Below are positions 15,481 through 23,060 of a DNA stretch of 37,853 nucleotides, piece by piece (the first letter of the stretch is position 1; every line of letters begins with the position of its first letter). The notes beneath the pieces were generated by a model that saw nothing but the letters and a program-made list of their open reading frames with translations, did not search any database and had not been told where the DNA came from. Made by a program: the position numbers and the translations under genes. The stretch is from Caldifarciminota bacterium (GTDB lineage Bacteria > Hydrothermota > Tepidihabitantia > B3-TA06), in assembly GCA_023128825.1 (NCBI GenBank), contig JAGMDF010000104.1, forward strand, positions 1 through 37,853, in the 5' to 3' direction.

Positions 15481-16208
15481 CTGAACATCCAGAACGCGAC
15501 TATGAAATCAAGTATCATAATCAGAGCTGCGGAGGTGACAACGGAAGCGGTAACGGATTTACCAACACCTTCCGCGCCAAGCTCTGTCTGGAATCCGTAG
15601 TAGACCGAAATAGAACCCATGGCGAGTCCGAAGAAAGGGGTCTTAAGCAAGCCCCCAAGCACGTCGTTGAGAGTTGCGTATCGTTTAAGACCAAATATGT
15701 ATTGCGGTATTGGAACGTTGACGATCACCTTGGCCGAGACCGCAGCCGCGACAAGCGATATGAGATCGCTATAGATCACCAGTACAGGCACCACAACAAT
15801 GCTGGCAAGTATTATTGGCAAGGCGAGGTAGTGAACAGAGTTGATACCCATAGTTTCCAGGGCATCTATCTGCTCGGTGACCTTCATTGTGCCGATACGG
15901 GCGGTGATGTTCGAACCAACCCTGGCCACCACCAAGAGCGCGATCACCAATGGTGCAATCTCTATAAGGAGGCTGCGACCGCCGGTAGCGCCTACGTAAA
16001 ATTTAGGCACCCCGGCTTCTAACTGATACGATACCATAAGTGCCGTAACCATCCCTAGGAATATCGAGGCGAAGGAGATTACCGGCAGTGAAAGGAGACC
16101 AAGGGTGTAAACCTGCTTAAGTACAAGTTTGGGCCGACGAAGAACGTAGCCCATCCCACCGAAGGCACGAAGGGTAAAAAGCACATACCGACCAAGCTGA
16201 CGGACCAC
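15477..16208 (-). CDS. mlaE: MlaE-family ABC permease
   Basis: 243 residues with about five or six membrane segments and the MlaE (formerly DUF140) signatures: KQVYTLGLLSLPVISFASIF, GMVTALMVSYQLE, IGTMKVTEQIDALETMGINS and the C-terminal TSAALIMILDFIVAFWMF. It forms the inner-membrane dimer of the lipid transporter with MlaF and MlaD. Translation starts at a GTG that overlaps the dnaB stop (TAGTG), a stop-start junction consistent with termination-reinitiation. No periplasmic carrier (MlaC) or outer-membrane partner (MlaA) is in the window. Confidence 0.94.
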   Translation of the reverse strand: MVRQLGRYVLFTLRAFGGMGYVLRRPKLVLKQVYTLGLLSLPVISFASIFLGMVTALMVSYQLEAGVPKFYVGATGGRSLLIEIAPLVIALLVVARVGSNITARIGTMKVTEQIDALETMGINSVHYLALPIILASIVVVPVLVIYSDLISLVAAAVSAKVIVNVPIPQYIFGLKRYATLNDVLGGLLKTPFFGLAMGSISVYYGFQTELGAEGVGKSVTASVVTSAALIMILDFIVAFWMFR

Positions 16209-17617
16209 TAGAGGTCCTCCTCTGTCACTCTGTCTATCTCTTCGCCCAGCTCCTCTTCCACACGAGCGATGTAACTTTCGAAACGCATGATCGGTTTGCG
16301 GAAAACAAGATCCAACTCGCCCGTGGGACCGTTTCGTTGCTTTGCGATGATTATCTTCGCAGGACTGCCTGGATGCCCCTCCTCCAATTTAGGATTGTAG
16401 AACCCAGGTCTATGTATGAGTAGCACGAGATCAGCATCCTGCTCAATCGCTCCCGATTCTCTGAGATCGGCGAGCTGGGGCCTTTTATCCTCGCGCATCT
16501 CAGGCCGACGTGAAAGCTGGGACAAGGCCACCACAGGAGCGTTGATCTCCTTGGCCATGGCCTTGAGAGATCTACTGATCTCGGTTATCTCCTGTTGCCG
16601 GTTGCGCTGGGCTGCAAAACCGGCTGAGGCATCCATAAGCTGCATGTAATCTACAATCACCATCCCCAGCTCGCCTTCGGCGTGAAGCCTGCGGGCCTTG
16701 GCCTTGAGTTCCAGGATAGAAAGGGAGGGTGTGTCATCTATGTAGATGGGGAGTTCGTTAAGCACCCCCATCACGTTGGAGAGTCTGGCGTAATCCTCCA
16801 TGCTCAATCTACCTGAACGCAACTTGGAAAGACTAACCTCCGCCTCCGAGCAGATGATTCGCTCCACCACCATCTCGGTGGTCATCTCAAGGCTAAATAG
16901 ACCAACCTTTGTCCCTTCACGCTTAGCCGCCTCCACCGCTATGTTGAGGGCGAGCGAAGATTTACCCATAGAAGGACGTCCGGCGATAACCACAAGCTCG
17001 CCCCGTTGCAAACCGGAGGTCATGCTGTCAAGGTCAACGAATCCTGTAGGGACCCCGGTTACGTGACGTCCCTCCTGCTTTGCACGGTCGATAGCGCGCA
17101 TGGCAGGGACCAGGAGTTCCTTGAGCGCCACGAACCCGCCGCGCAGCTTGGATTCCTTGATCTCGAAGATCAGATTCTCGGCCTTATCCAGCATCTCGTC
17201 CACAGGTTGTCTGGAGTCATATGCGTCCTGAACGATCCGGGTGGCAATACCTATAAGTCGGCGCTGAACCCACTTCTCATACACTATGCGGGCGTGCTCC
17301 TCGACATGCGCAGGCGCCACCACGTTCTCGGCAAGGGAGGAGAGATACTCCAGCCCGCCCGCATCGGAAAGCTTCTTTTGCCGCTTGAGTTCCTCGCTTA
17401 CGGTTACGAGATCGGCAGTCTCGTTGCGTTCGAAGAGCCCCTGCACCGCCTCGGCTATAAGCCGGTTCTTGCGGTCGTAGAAACACTCGGAGCGAAGGGT
17501 CCCGAACGCCTTGTACATCGCCTCCTGGGAGATAAGCATCGCTGCCAAAACCGCCGCCTCAGCCTCCGCCGCGTGGGGCGGAACGCGCAACCCATCTCCT
17601 GCTGAGGGCTCAGCCAC
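16208..17617 (-). CDS. dnaB: Replicative DNA helicase DnaB
   Basis: 469 residues. The N-terminal collar domain (AAEAEAAVLAAMLISQEAMY ... VVAPAHVEEHARIVYEKW) is followed by a linker helix and the RecA-like motor with Walker A VIAGRPSMGKSSLAL (about 208-222), Walker B-like VIVDYMQLMD, sensor ALSQLSRRPEMR and arginine-finger region RESGAIEQDAD. It is the hexameric helicase that unwinds DNA at the fork. It lies between coaBC (8-base overlap upstream) and mlaE (1-base overlap). Replication being tied to outer-membrane lipid transport in one transcript is unusual. The usual neighbours rplI or alr are not adjacent. Confidence 0.97.
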   Translation of the reverse strand: MAEPSAGDGLRVPPHAAEAEAAVLAAMLISQEAMYKAFGTLRSECFYDRKNRLIAEAVQGLFERNETADLVTVSEELKRQKKLSDAGGLEYLSSLAENVVAPAHVEEHARIVYEKWVQRRLIGIATRIVQDAYDSRQPVDEMLDKAENLIFEIKESKLRGGFVALKELLVPAMRAIDRAKQEGRHVTGVPTGFVDLDSMTSGLQRGELVVIAGRPSMGKSSLALNIAVEAAKREGTKVGLFSLEMTTEMVVERIICSEAEVSLSKLRSGRLSMEDYARLSNVMGVLNELPIYIDDTPSLSILELKAKARRLHAEGELGMVIVDYMQLMDASAGFAAQRNRQQEITEISRSLKAMAKEINAPVVALSQLSRRPEMREDKRPQLADLRESGAIEQDADLVLLIHRPGFYNPKLEEGHPGSPAKIIIAKQRNGPTGELDLVFRKPIMRFESYIARVEEELGEEIDRVTEEDL

Positions 17618-18791
17618 GGCTTTCCTTACTCTGCAGTAGTTCGACGATCACCTCAACCAGCCTTTCCGCCAGCTCTTCCTTGCTCGTGCGTGGAACCTCG
17701 ACTCTTTTACCGTCAGCATAGATAATCACAGCCTGGGTTTTTTCACTACCTATGGCCTCAGCCGGGTTGGCCACTATCGCGTCGAGATTCTTCTGATGGA
17801 GTTTTTCAACCGCTGCCTGCTCCCAATCCTCGCCGGTCTCAACCGAGAACCCGATACGAACGGTTGATGAATCTGCAAATGCGGACAGAATGTCTGGGGT
17901 TCTTATAAGGGATAGGGTAAGTTCTGTCTCCTTCAGCTTGTAATCGGCGCTCTCCTTCGGTGCGTAGTCTCCGACCGCTGCCGCCATGAGCAATACGTCT
18001 GTAGAGGGCATAAGGGATGTAAGCTGTGAAAGCATCTGGGCTGACGAGTTCACCCTGACGATCCGGATGCCACAGGGCAGTGGAACGCTCATCTCGCCTG
18101 CGAGGAGCGTCACCTCGGCTCCCACACGGACGAAAGCCTGAGCGATCTGGACTCCCATCCTGCCGGATGAGCGGTTGGTAATGACCCTTACCGGATCGAG
18201 CTCCTCCTCTGTGCGACCACAGGTAACCACCACCCGTTTGCTTTTGAGCGCCGGATGCGCCCGAATCAACCTCTCCGCGGCAAGCACTATCTCCTCGATC
18301 TCGGCCAATCTTCCCTTACCGACCATCCCGCAGGCAAGTTCGCCCTCGCCGGGTTCCACAAATCCTGCACCGCGCCCCTTGAGTATAGCTATATTCTCCT
18401 GGGTCGCCGGATTCCGCCACATGCCGGCGTTCATGGCCGGTGCAAACATGAGGAGCTTTGGATCTGCTGCCAGAAGAAGGCTTGAAAGCAGATCGTCGGC
18501 CAGACCATGAGCAGCCTTGGCGATGATGTCACCGGTTGCAGGAGCTATGAGTACAAGACGGGTGCCTTCAAGGAGTGAGATATGTGAAAGCGCTTCGCGC
18601 CGCGCCCACAGGTCATCGTAAACCCCTTCGGTGGTCAGCGACTCAAAGGTAACCCGGCCGATGAAGCGCTGTGCCGCTTCTGTGAGTACCACCGGGACCC
18701 GGAAACTCCTCCCCCTCAAAACCCGCAGCACCAAGGGGGCTTTGTACGCGGCTATTGACCCGGTTACTCCAAGGAGAACTCTTTCGTTCAT
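17610..18791 (-). CDS. coaBC: Bifunctional phosphopantothenoylcysteine decarboxylase/phosphopantothenate-cysteine ligase
   Basis: 393 residues, covering steps two and three of CoA synthesis from phosphopantothenate. The CoaC half (1-175 or so) has the flavin-binding start LLGVTGSIAAYKAP, the catalytic His in ALSHISL, the substrate clamp PAMNAGMWRNPATQ, and the active Cys in LACGMVGKGRL. The CoaB half (about 185-393) starts VVVTCGRTEEELDPVRVITN and includes the CTP-binding region (TDVLLMAAAVGDY, then GFSVETG). The 4-base overlap with rpoZ and the gmk-rpoZ-coaBC order match the widely conserved arrangement in bacteria. Confidence 0.96.
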   Translation of the reverse strand: MNERVLLGVTGSIAAYKAPLVLRVLRGRSFRVPVVLTEAAQRFIGRVTFESLTTEGVYDDLWARREALSHISLLEGTRLVLIAPATGDIIAKAAHGLADDLLSSLLLAADPKLLMFAPAMNAGMWRNPATQENIAILKGRGAGFVEPGEGELACGMVGKGRLAEIEEIVLAAERLIRAHPALKSKRVVVTCGRTEEELDPVRVITNRSSGRMGVQIAQAFVRVGAEVTLLAGEMSVPLPCGIRIVRVNSSAQMLSQLTSLMPSTDVLLMAAAVGDYAPKESADYKLKETELTLSLIRTPDILSAFADSSTVRIGFSVETGEDWEQAAVEKLHQKNLDAIVANPAEAIGSEKTQAVIIYADGKRVEVPRTSKEELAERLVEVIVELLQSKESRG

Positions 18792-18982
18792 TCTTGCTTC
18801 TCTTCAGCCTCTCCACGCAGGGTGCGTGCCAGCCCCAAGCTGTAGGGGTTTTCTACCACATCAATCCGTCCCTCTGCCACCTCCTCGATCAGGCGGCGTG
18901 CTTCCCTTGAGGCCATCGCCAGGAAGCGATACTTGTTTTCATAACGTTCCCAGATCTTCTCAAGAGAGATTTCTTGCATCAA
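18788..18982 (-). CDS. rpoZ: RNA polymerase omega subunit
   Basis: 64 residues. The omega fold is seen in the core YENKYRFLAMASREARRLIE followed by EEVAEGRID. Omega helps beta-prime fold and stabilises polymerase. The conserved position between gmk and coaBC supports the call despite the short length. Overlaps of 4 bases on both sides suggest coupled translation. The first residue may be either of the two adjacent Met codons (MMQEIS). Confidence 0.92.
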   Translation of the reverse strand: MMQEISLEKIWERYENKYRFLAMASREARRLIEEVAEGRIDVVENPYSLGLARTLRGEAEEKQE

Positions 18983-19584
18983 TCCTCCGTCAGTTTAATC
19001 TTTTTCGCTCGCGCAATGCGAGCGCGTTCCGCATCAAGGATAGCCCGAAGCAACCACAGGCTTGCAGAAAGCGAATCGTTCACCACCGCGTAATCGAACT
19101 CCCCTGCCAGCTCGATCTCGGCCTCGGCCCGCGCAAGGCGCGCCTCGATCGTCTCGCGATCGTCCCGCCCCCTCGCGGTGAGCCTGCGGCGCAGCTCGGA
19201 AAGGCTGGGCGGCAGCAAAAAGACGGTCACGCTCTCAGGGTAAAGCCTCTTGAGATGGAGCGCTCCCTTAATGTCCGTATCCAGCACCACGTCAAACCCT
19301 TGCGAGAGCAGTTCCTCGACCTGGACTTTAGGGGTACCGTAGCGATAACCGTAAACCTCCTCCCATTCAAGCAGGTCATCCTCTTTGATAAGACGGTTGA
19401 ACTCGGCATCGTTTACGAAATGGTAGGCCTTGCCGTCTTCTTCATTGCCGCGCCTCGGCCGCGTGGTCGCCGAAACCGAGTAGCGAACCTTGTCATCGCG
19501 CCGTACAAGCGAGCGACACAGGGTTGTTTTCCCCGCGCCTGAGGGAGCCGAAAGTATAAACAAAAACGGATCTCTACTCAACAT
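18979..19584 (-). CDS. gmk: Guanylate kinase
   Basis: 201 residues. It phosphorylates GMP to GDP. The P-loop SAPSGAGKTTL (about 12-22), GMP-binding YSVSATTRPRRGNEEDG (about 35-51), FxxxI/EWxxVYG element (LLEWEEVYGYRYGTP), Asp in VVLDTDIKGALHL, and the lid VFLLPPSLSELRRRLTARGRDD are all present. The ATG overlaps the yicC-like gene by 11 bases. In the gmk-rpoZ-coaBC module it links nucleotide supply to transcription. Confidence 0.96.
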   Translation of the reverse strand: MLSRDPFLFILSAPSGAGKTTLCRSLVRRDDKVRYSVSATTRPRRGNEEDGKAYHFVNDAEFNRLIKEDDLLEWEEVYGYRYGTPKVQVEELLSQGFDVVLDTDIKGALHLKRLYPESVTVFLLPPSLSELRRRLTARGRDDRETIEARLARAEAEIELAGEFDYAVVNDSLSASLWLLRAILDAERARIARAKKIKLTED

Positions 19585-20446
19585 TCTGAACCTGCTCCCT
19601 TATCTTCTCCACCTCTTCTTTTATAGATATTACAAAGTGGGTAATCGCGGTATCGTTCGCCTTTGATCCGATGGTGTTGGTCTCCTTCATCATCTCCTGA
19701 GTGATGAAGTTCAGCCTTCGGCCGTTGGATTTAGGCTCGTCCAGTGTTTCCCTGAAAAGTTTGATGTGATTGGAAAGCCTCACGCACTCCTCGTGGATAT
19801 CGAATCGCTCCGAGAAGTAAAGAACCTCCTGCAACAACCGGTTTCTGTCTGGCTCGATCTTCATCTCCTCTAAAAGCTCCAGAAGCTTTCTGCGTTTCTC
19901 TTTGATTCGGCCTGGAATCCTGCGCTTGATAGCACTCAGATTGCTGTTGATGACTTTAAGGCGTCCTCTTAGATCCTTCTCAAGGTTCCTTCCTTCGGCG
20001 CGGCGCATCCTTATTAAATCCTTAACCGCACGAGCAACCAAGCGCTTCGTGTATTCCCAGAGCTTGGCCGTCTCTACATCACGAGGCTCTTCCTTGATAA
20101 GACCGGGGATTCGGAAGAGCAGCTCAGGGGTTATTTCTTCAGATACAGACACCCGCTTTCGCAATTCCTTTAGAAGACGCAGGAAATCGTCAAGCACTGC
20201 CGGGGTAAGAACCAGCTGCTTGCCGTTGGACTCTTCAAGGTGGACGGCGACACTCACCGACCCGCGGTTTAAGTTCTCTTTTATCACCTGTTTGATCTTT
20301 TCCTCGTAACCCGCCAGCTGATCAGGCAGCTTAACGCTTACCTCAAGGTAACGGTGGTTGAGCGAATGCACCTCCACGGTCAGGCACAGACCTTCAGGTT
20401 TGATAAGAGCAACTGCCCTTCCTTGTCCTGTCATACTGTTGACCAT
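19574..20446 (-). CDS. yicC: YicC-family endoribonuclease
   Basis: 290 residues starting MVNSMTGQGRA, the family's hallmark N-terminus; the ATG at 20446 overlaps the dtd stop as TGATG, and the GTG one codon earlier (20449) is an alternative. Other family marks are SLNHRYLEVSVKLP, the central helical region, and the C-terminal NHIKLFRETLDEPKSNGRRL, FITQEMMKETNTIGSKAND, then HFVISIKEEVEKIREQVQNVE. YicC proteins are RNases that act on small RNAs and structured transcripts. The yicC-gmk neighbour pair is common in many bacteria. It overlaps gmk by 11 bases. Confidence 0.94.
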   Translation of the reverse strand: MVNSMTGQGRAVALIKPEGLCLTVEVHSLNHRYLEVSVKLPDQLAGYEEKIKQVIKENLNRGSVSVAVHLEESNGKQLVLTPAVLDDFLRLLKELRKRVSVSEEITPELLFRIPGLIKEEPRDVETAKLWEYTKRLVARAVKDLIRMRRAEGRNLEKDLRGRLKVINSNLSAIKRRIPGRIKEKRRKLLELLEEMKIEPDRNRLLQEVLYFSERFDIHEECVRLSNHIKLFRETLDEPKSNGRRLNFITQEMMKETNTIGSKANDTAITHFVISIKEEVEKIREQVQNVE

Positions 20447-20889
20447 CACAAGGCCCCTTCGAATACGAACGTTACAGGGCCATCATTGACTAATTCGACC
20501 TCCATATGCGCACCAAAAATACCTTCCTCTACGTTGACGCCTGAAGAACGCAAGGTATCTGCAAAAAGCGAGACAAGCTCCCTTGCTTCATCAGGACACA
20601 TCGCCGGATCGAAAGAGGGCCGCAGACCCTTTGCAAGATTGGCGGCCAAGGTAAACTGAGACACAACCAGAATGCTCCCGCCGACATCTTTAAGTGAAAG
20701 ATTCATCTTGCCGTTCTCGTCCTCAAAGAAACGGTATCGTGGAAGTCGCTCGGCGAAGCGGACGATCTGTGCCTTGCTATCCCCTTTCTCCACTCCAAGT
20801 AGAACCAAGAAACCCTTCGAGATAGAGGCCTTTTGGTTTCCATCTACGCTGACCGCTGCCCGGCTTACGCGCTGAACTACCGCCCTCAC
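20446..20889 (-). CDS. dtd: D-aminoacyl-tRNA deacylase
   Basis: 147 residues. It starts MRAVVQRVSRAAVSVDG and includes the chiral-proofreading motifs SQFTLAANLAKGLRPSF (the SQFT element) and the cross-subunit NDGPVTFVFE near the C-terminus (NxGPxT-type, with Asp at the variable place). DTD removes D-amino acids and glycine mischarged to tRNA. It overlaps the DJ-1 lipoprotein by 4 bases and runs into yicC. Confidence 0.95.
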   Translation of the reverse strand: MRAVVQRVSRAAVSVDGNQKASISKGFLVLLGVEKGDSKAQIVRFAERLPRYRFFEDENGKMNLSLKDVGGSILVVSQFTLAANLAKGLRPSFDPAMCPDEARELVSLFADTLRSSGVNVEEGIFGAHMEVELVNDGPVTFVFEGAL

Positions 20890-21500
20890 TCCTCTTCCTT
20901 CTTGAGCAAGGACAGCAGTTTGTGCCCGAAAGCCTCAGCAGCACGAGGGCCGGAGGCGGTAACTATCTTTCCTGAACATACCACGTCTTCTGTCAGGTAG
21001 TTGGCTCCTCCGGCCTTCAGTTCGGAAGAGACGGAGGAAAAGCAGGTCGCATCTATGCCTTTCAGTATACCTGCACGTGCAAAGACGACTGGAGCAAGAC
21101 AGATAGCTCCGAGGATCTTATCGGCCTCTTTGAACTCGCCTGCCAATCGAATCAAGGTGCTGTCGCTCCAGAGCGTCCTGGCACCTGCCCCCCCCACGAT
21201 CACCAGAGCAACGTAATCGTCACTTTTTGCATCGGATATACGAAGATCAGGTTTCACCTTCGCGCCCAGCATGCCGGTGGCGACGGCGGTATCGGTTGAC
21301 GCTATTACGCCGGCAAATCCACCTTCTTCCAGAATCTTCTTGGGGGTGGTAAGTTCCTCGTCTCTAAATCCCTGGTGGGCGATCACAAAAAGAACCTTGG
21401 ATTGCGATTCAGGAAGGCTCACCGATTCGGTCTCACTCGCAGACGGTTTAGATCCGCAAGCCAAAGCCACCAACACTAAGACCGGCAACAATCTACGCAT
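20886..21500 (-). CDS. DJ-1/PfpI-superfamily lipoprotein
   Basis: The start is taken at ATG 21500, which has AAAGGAG 8 nt upstream; the longer ORF-track form (21548) would overlap the neighbouring gene. The resulting 204 residues open with a lipoprotein signal (MRRLLPVLVLVALAC, Cys15) followed by a Ser/Glu-rich linker. The rest is a DJ-1/PfpI fold: VLFVIAHQGFRDEELTTPKK (the Glu near the active site), ALVIVGGAGARTLW, nucleophile Cys in GAICLAPVVFARAG, and late elements TEDVVCSGKIVTASG and GPRAAEAFGHKLL. Most relatives are cytosolic glyoxalase, deglycase or chaperone proteins; export with a lipid anchor is unusual. The exact reaction is not predictable. Confidence 0.85.
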   Translation of the reverse strand: MRRLLPVLVLVALACGSKPSASETESVSLPESQSKVLFVIAHQGFRDEELTTPKKILEEGGFAGVIASTDTAVATGMLGAKVKPDLRISDAKSDDYVALVIVGGAGARTLWSDSTLIRLAGEFKEADKILGAICLAPVVFARAGILKGIDATCFSSVSSELKAGGANYLTEDVVCSGKIVTASGPRAAEAFGHKLLSLLKKEEE

Positions 21501-21516
21501 GAGCTTATCTCCTTTC

Positions 21517-21774
21517 TTAAGGTTCGTAGTCAAGCGGCCGGATCTCAAATATTACCCCGTTATCGTCAGGACAGGCCGCACGGGTAACCTGTTTGTCCTT
21601 CTCCCAAAAGAACTTACCGCCGGTCTGAAGGGTAAGGATCAGAGGAAAGATCGAGGCAAACGCCGAGGTGCATATTCCTTCAGGCGTACAGTTACCGACC
21701 ACATACTCATCCCCGACCTTGTGCAACCCCTCGTTACACTGACCTGCTAGCACCTTACAGATAACCTTCTTCAT
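21517..21774 (-). CDS. TIGR04076 family small Cys-rich protein
   Basis: 85 residues. It matches the TIGR04076 pattern: N-terminal KKVICKVLAGQC, G(D)EY, CTPEGICTSAFASIFPLILT in the centre, GGKFFWEKDKQVTRAACPDD, then the closing strand GVIFEIRPLD. Five conserved-looking cysteines suggest metal or disulfide binding, but the function of the family is unknown. The spacing is 16 nt to the DJ-1 gene and 8 nt from the archease gene, so it is in the same operon. Confidence 0.85.
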   Translation of the reverse strand: MKKVICKVLAGQCNEGLHKVGDEYVVGNCTPEGICTSAFASIFPLILTLQTGGKFFWEKDKQVTRAACPDDNGVIFEIRPLDYEP

Positions 21775-21782
21775 ACGTCCTC

Positions 21783-22217
21783 CTACACGTCAAAGACTAC
21801 GCGTGCACGCCAGAGATTCCCTTCTTTCCCATAGAGGAAATCCTGGTAGGTCACTGTCTTAACCTCGTGAAGTAGCCTATGGCGAACATCATCCAGCTTC
21901 TCGCCACAAACCACCGTCTCAGCAATATATTCACCCTCCTCTTCAGCAAGCCTCTTTACTTTCGCCCGTCTCACCAAGAATCCCTTTGTGAGATTCAAAT
22001 ACAACAGTTCACGCAGCCAGTTGAGGAAACGCTCCTCACAGCTTTCCGCCCTAATACGCAAGTTGCGCTCCTTTACGCACCTTACGTCTTCTAACTCGAC
22101 TATCTGCGCAAGCAACGCCTCTGCTGCGTTGGCAAAAAGCTCCTCCTCGCTTGCTCCGCGGATAACAAGCTCCAGGTCGCTTGTATGTTCAAGCGCCTCC
22201 CAAGCTGACTCGTTCAC
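21783..22217 (-). CDS. Archease family protein
   Basis: 144 residues. Archease features: the N-terminal EHTSDLELVIRGASEEELFA (HTxD-type metal-binding motif), middle LNWLRELLYL, HEVKTVTYQDF and the C-terminal ending RARVVFDV. Archease is the cofactor that activates the RtcB RNA ligase in tRNA splicing or RNA repair. No rtcB gene lies in this window. It overlaps the metallophosphoesterase gene by 4 bases, so the two are co-translated; a phosphoesterase next to archease hints at RNA-end processing (inference). Confidence 0.88.
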   Translation of the reverse strand: MNESAWEALEHTSDLELVIRGASEEELFANAAEALLAQIVELEDVRCVKERNLRIRAESCEERFLNWLRELLYLNLTKGFLVRRAKVKRLAEEEGEYIAETVVCGEKLDDVRHRLLHEVKTVTYQDFLYGKEGNLWRARVVFDV

Positions 22218-22978
22218 ACCTTAAGCGGGGTAGGAAAAAGCACCCGATGCTGTTCTGTGTTTATGAGGGCGTAGCGGCCTCGGAACATGGGACCCGGATT
22301 GACTACAACCGTGGGACCTATACTGTCCTGTCCGGGCGTACCGTGAGCGTGACCGCAGAAGCAAAACGCAGGTTGATGCTTCTCTATCACCTCGTTTATT
22401 ACCTTCGCTCCCACATGATCGTTTACAGCGGGATCAAGGTCAACCATTGAGATAGGAGGGGTATGAACAAGTAAGATGGTTCGAGCAGGATCGCGGTCGA
22501 ATCCGGAAGACAAACGCTTCTTAAAAGCACGCTCCTTGGAACAGTAGAACTCGTAATCCGTATCCACTGGTCCAACGGCTCCACCCCAACCAATAAAGGT
22601 ATAGCCCGCCATCTCGAAGGACTTCTCTTGAACGTTATGCGCGTTGGTAAAACCCTTCACCGTTTCATTAAGCCGGGCGGTTGGGGCATCCAGATGCCCG
22701 GGAACGAACACAATCGGCACCCCGAATCCGGTAAGATTGATAAAGAACTCGCGGTAGACCAGCTCATCTATAACCCCGTCCTGTTCCGATTCCGCCTTGG
22801 GCTTGCGCGGGGCTTTACCGGTCGAGCGAACCTTTTGCCATTCGGCTTCGCGTTCCGCTGAATCTAAGATATCACCGGCAAAAACAATCAGGTCTAAACG
22901 TTGATCCTCCAGTGCCTCCTCAAGAAGAGGCCATACGCGATCTCCTCCATGATAGTCCGCAAACAGAGCGATTTTCAT
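22214..22978 (-). CDS. Calcineurin-like metallophosphoesterase, altered GNH motif
   Basis: The start is set at ATG 22978 (MKIALFADYHGG), because the ORF-track start at 23014 lies at the -35 box. This gives 254 residues. Blocks of the two-metal phosphoesterase fold are ADYHG (DxH), FAGDILD (GDxxD), VPGHLDAP in place of the usual GNH(D/E), LLVHTPP and CGHAHG (GHxH). The metal-binding Asn and catalytic His of the third block read His and Leu. A hydrophilic loop (WQKVRSTGKAPRKPKAESEQ) sits between blocks two and three. This is the first gene of the fifteen-gene minus-strand block and overlaps archease by 4 bases. The start lies 8 nt after a weak -10 with no ribosome site. The substrate is unknown. 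Confidence 0.85.
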   Translation of the reverse strand: MKIALFADYHGGDRVWPLLEEALEDQRLDLIVFAGDILDSAEREAEWQKVRSTGKAPRKPKAESEQDGVIDELVYREFFINLTGFGVPIVFVPGHLDAPTARLNETVKGFTNAHNVQEKSFEMAGYTFIGWGGAVGPVDTDYEFYCSKERAFKKRLSSGFDRDPARTILLVHTPPISMVDLDPAVNDHVGAKVINEVIEKHQPAFCFCGHAHGTPGQDSIGPTVVVNPGPMFRGRYALINTEQHRVLFPTPLKV

Positions 22979-22986
22979 ATCAGAGA

Positions 22987-23014
22987 AGCTTAATCGGGAA
23001 TCGGGAATTGTCAA
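22987..23014 (-). promoter_or_regulatory. Promoter of the fifteen-gene block (weak -10)
   Basis: Minus strand: TTGACA (23009-23014), 16-bp spacer, TAAGCT (22987-22992, only 3 of 6 consensus). ATG 22978 follows after 8 nt. It is divergent from, and only 13 bp from, the aminotransferase -35 box. Confidence 0.5.
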
Positions 23015-23027
23015 GATAACTGGTCAC

Positions 23028-23055
23028 TTGACTCTACCCCATAGAGGTGTAGGAT
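23028..23055 (+). promoter_or_regulatory. Promoter of the class V aminotransferase gene
   Basis: TTGACT (23028-23033), 16-bp spacer, TAGGAT (23050-23055), with the ATG at 23061 only 5 nt later and no ribosome site. Confidence 0.6.
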
Positions 23056-23060
23056 TGCGT

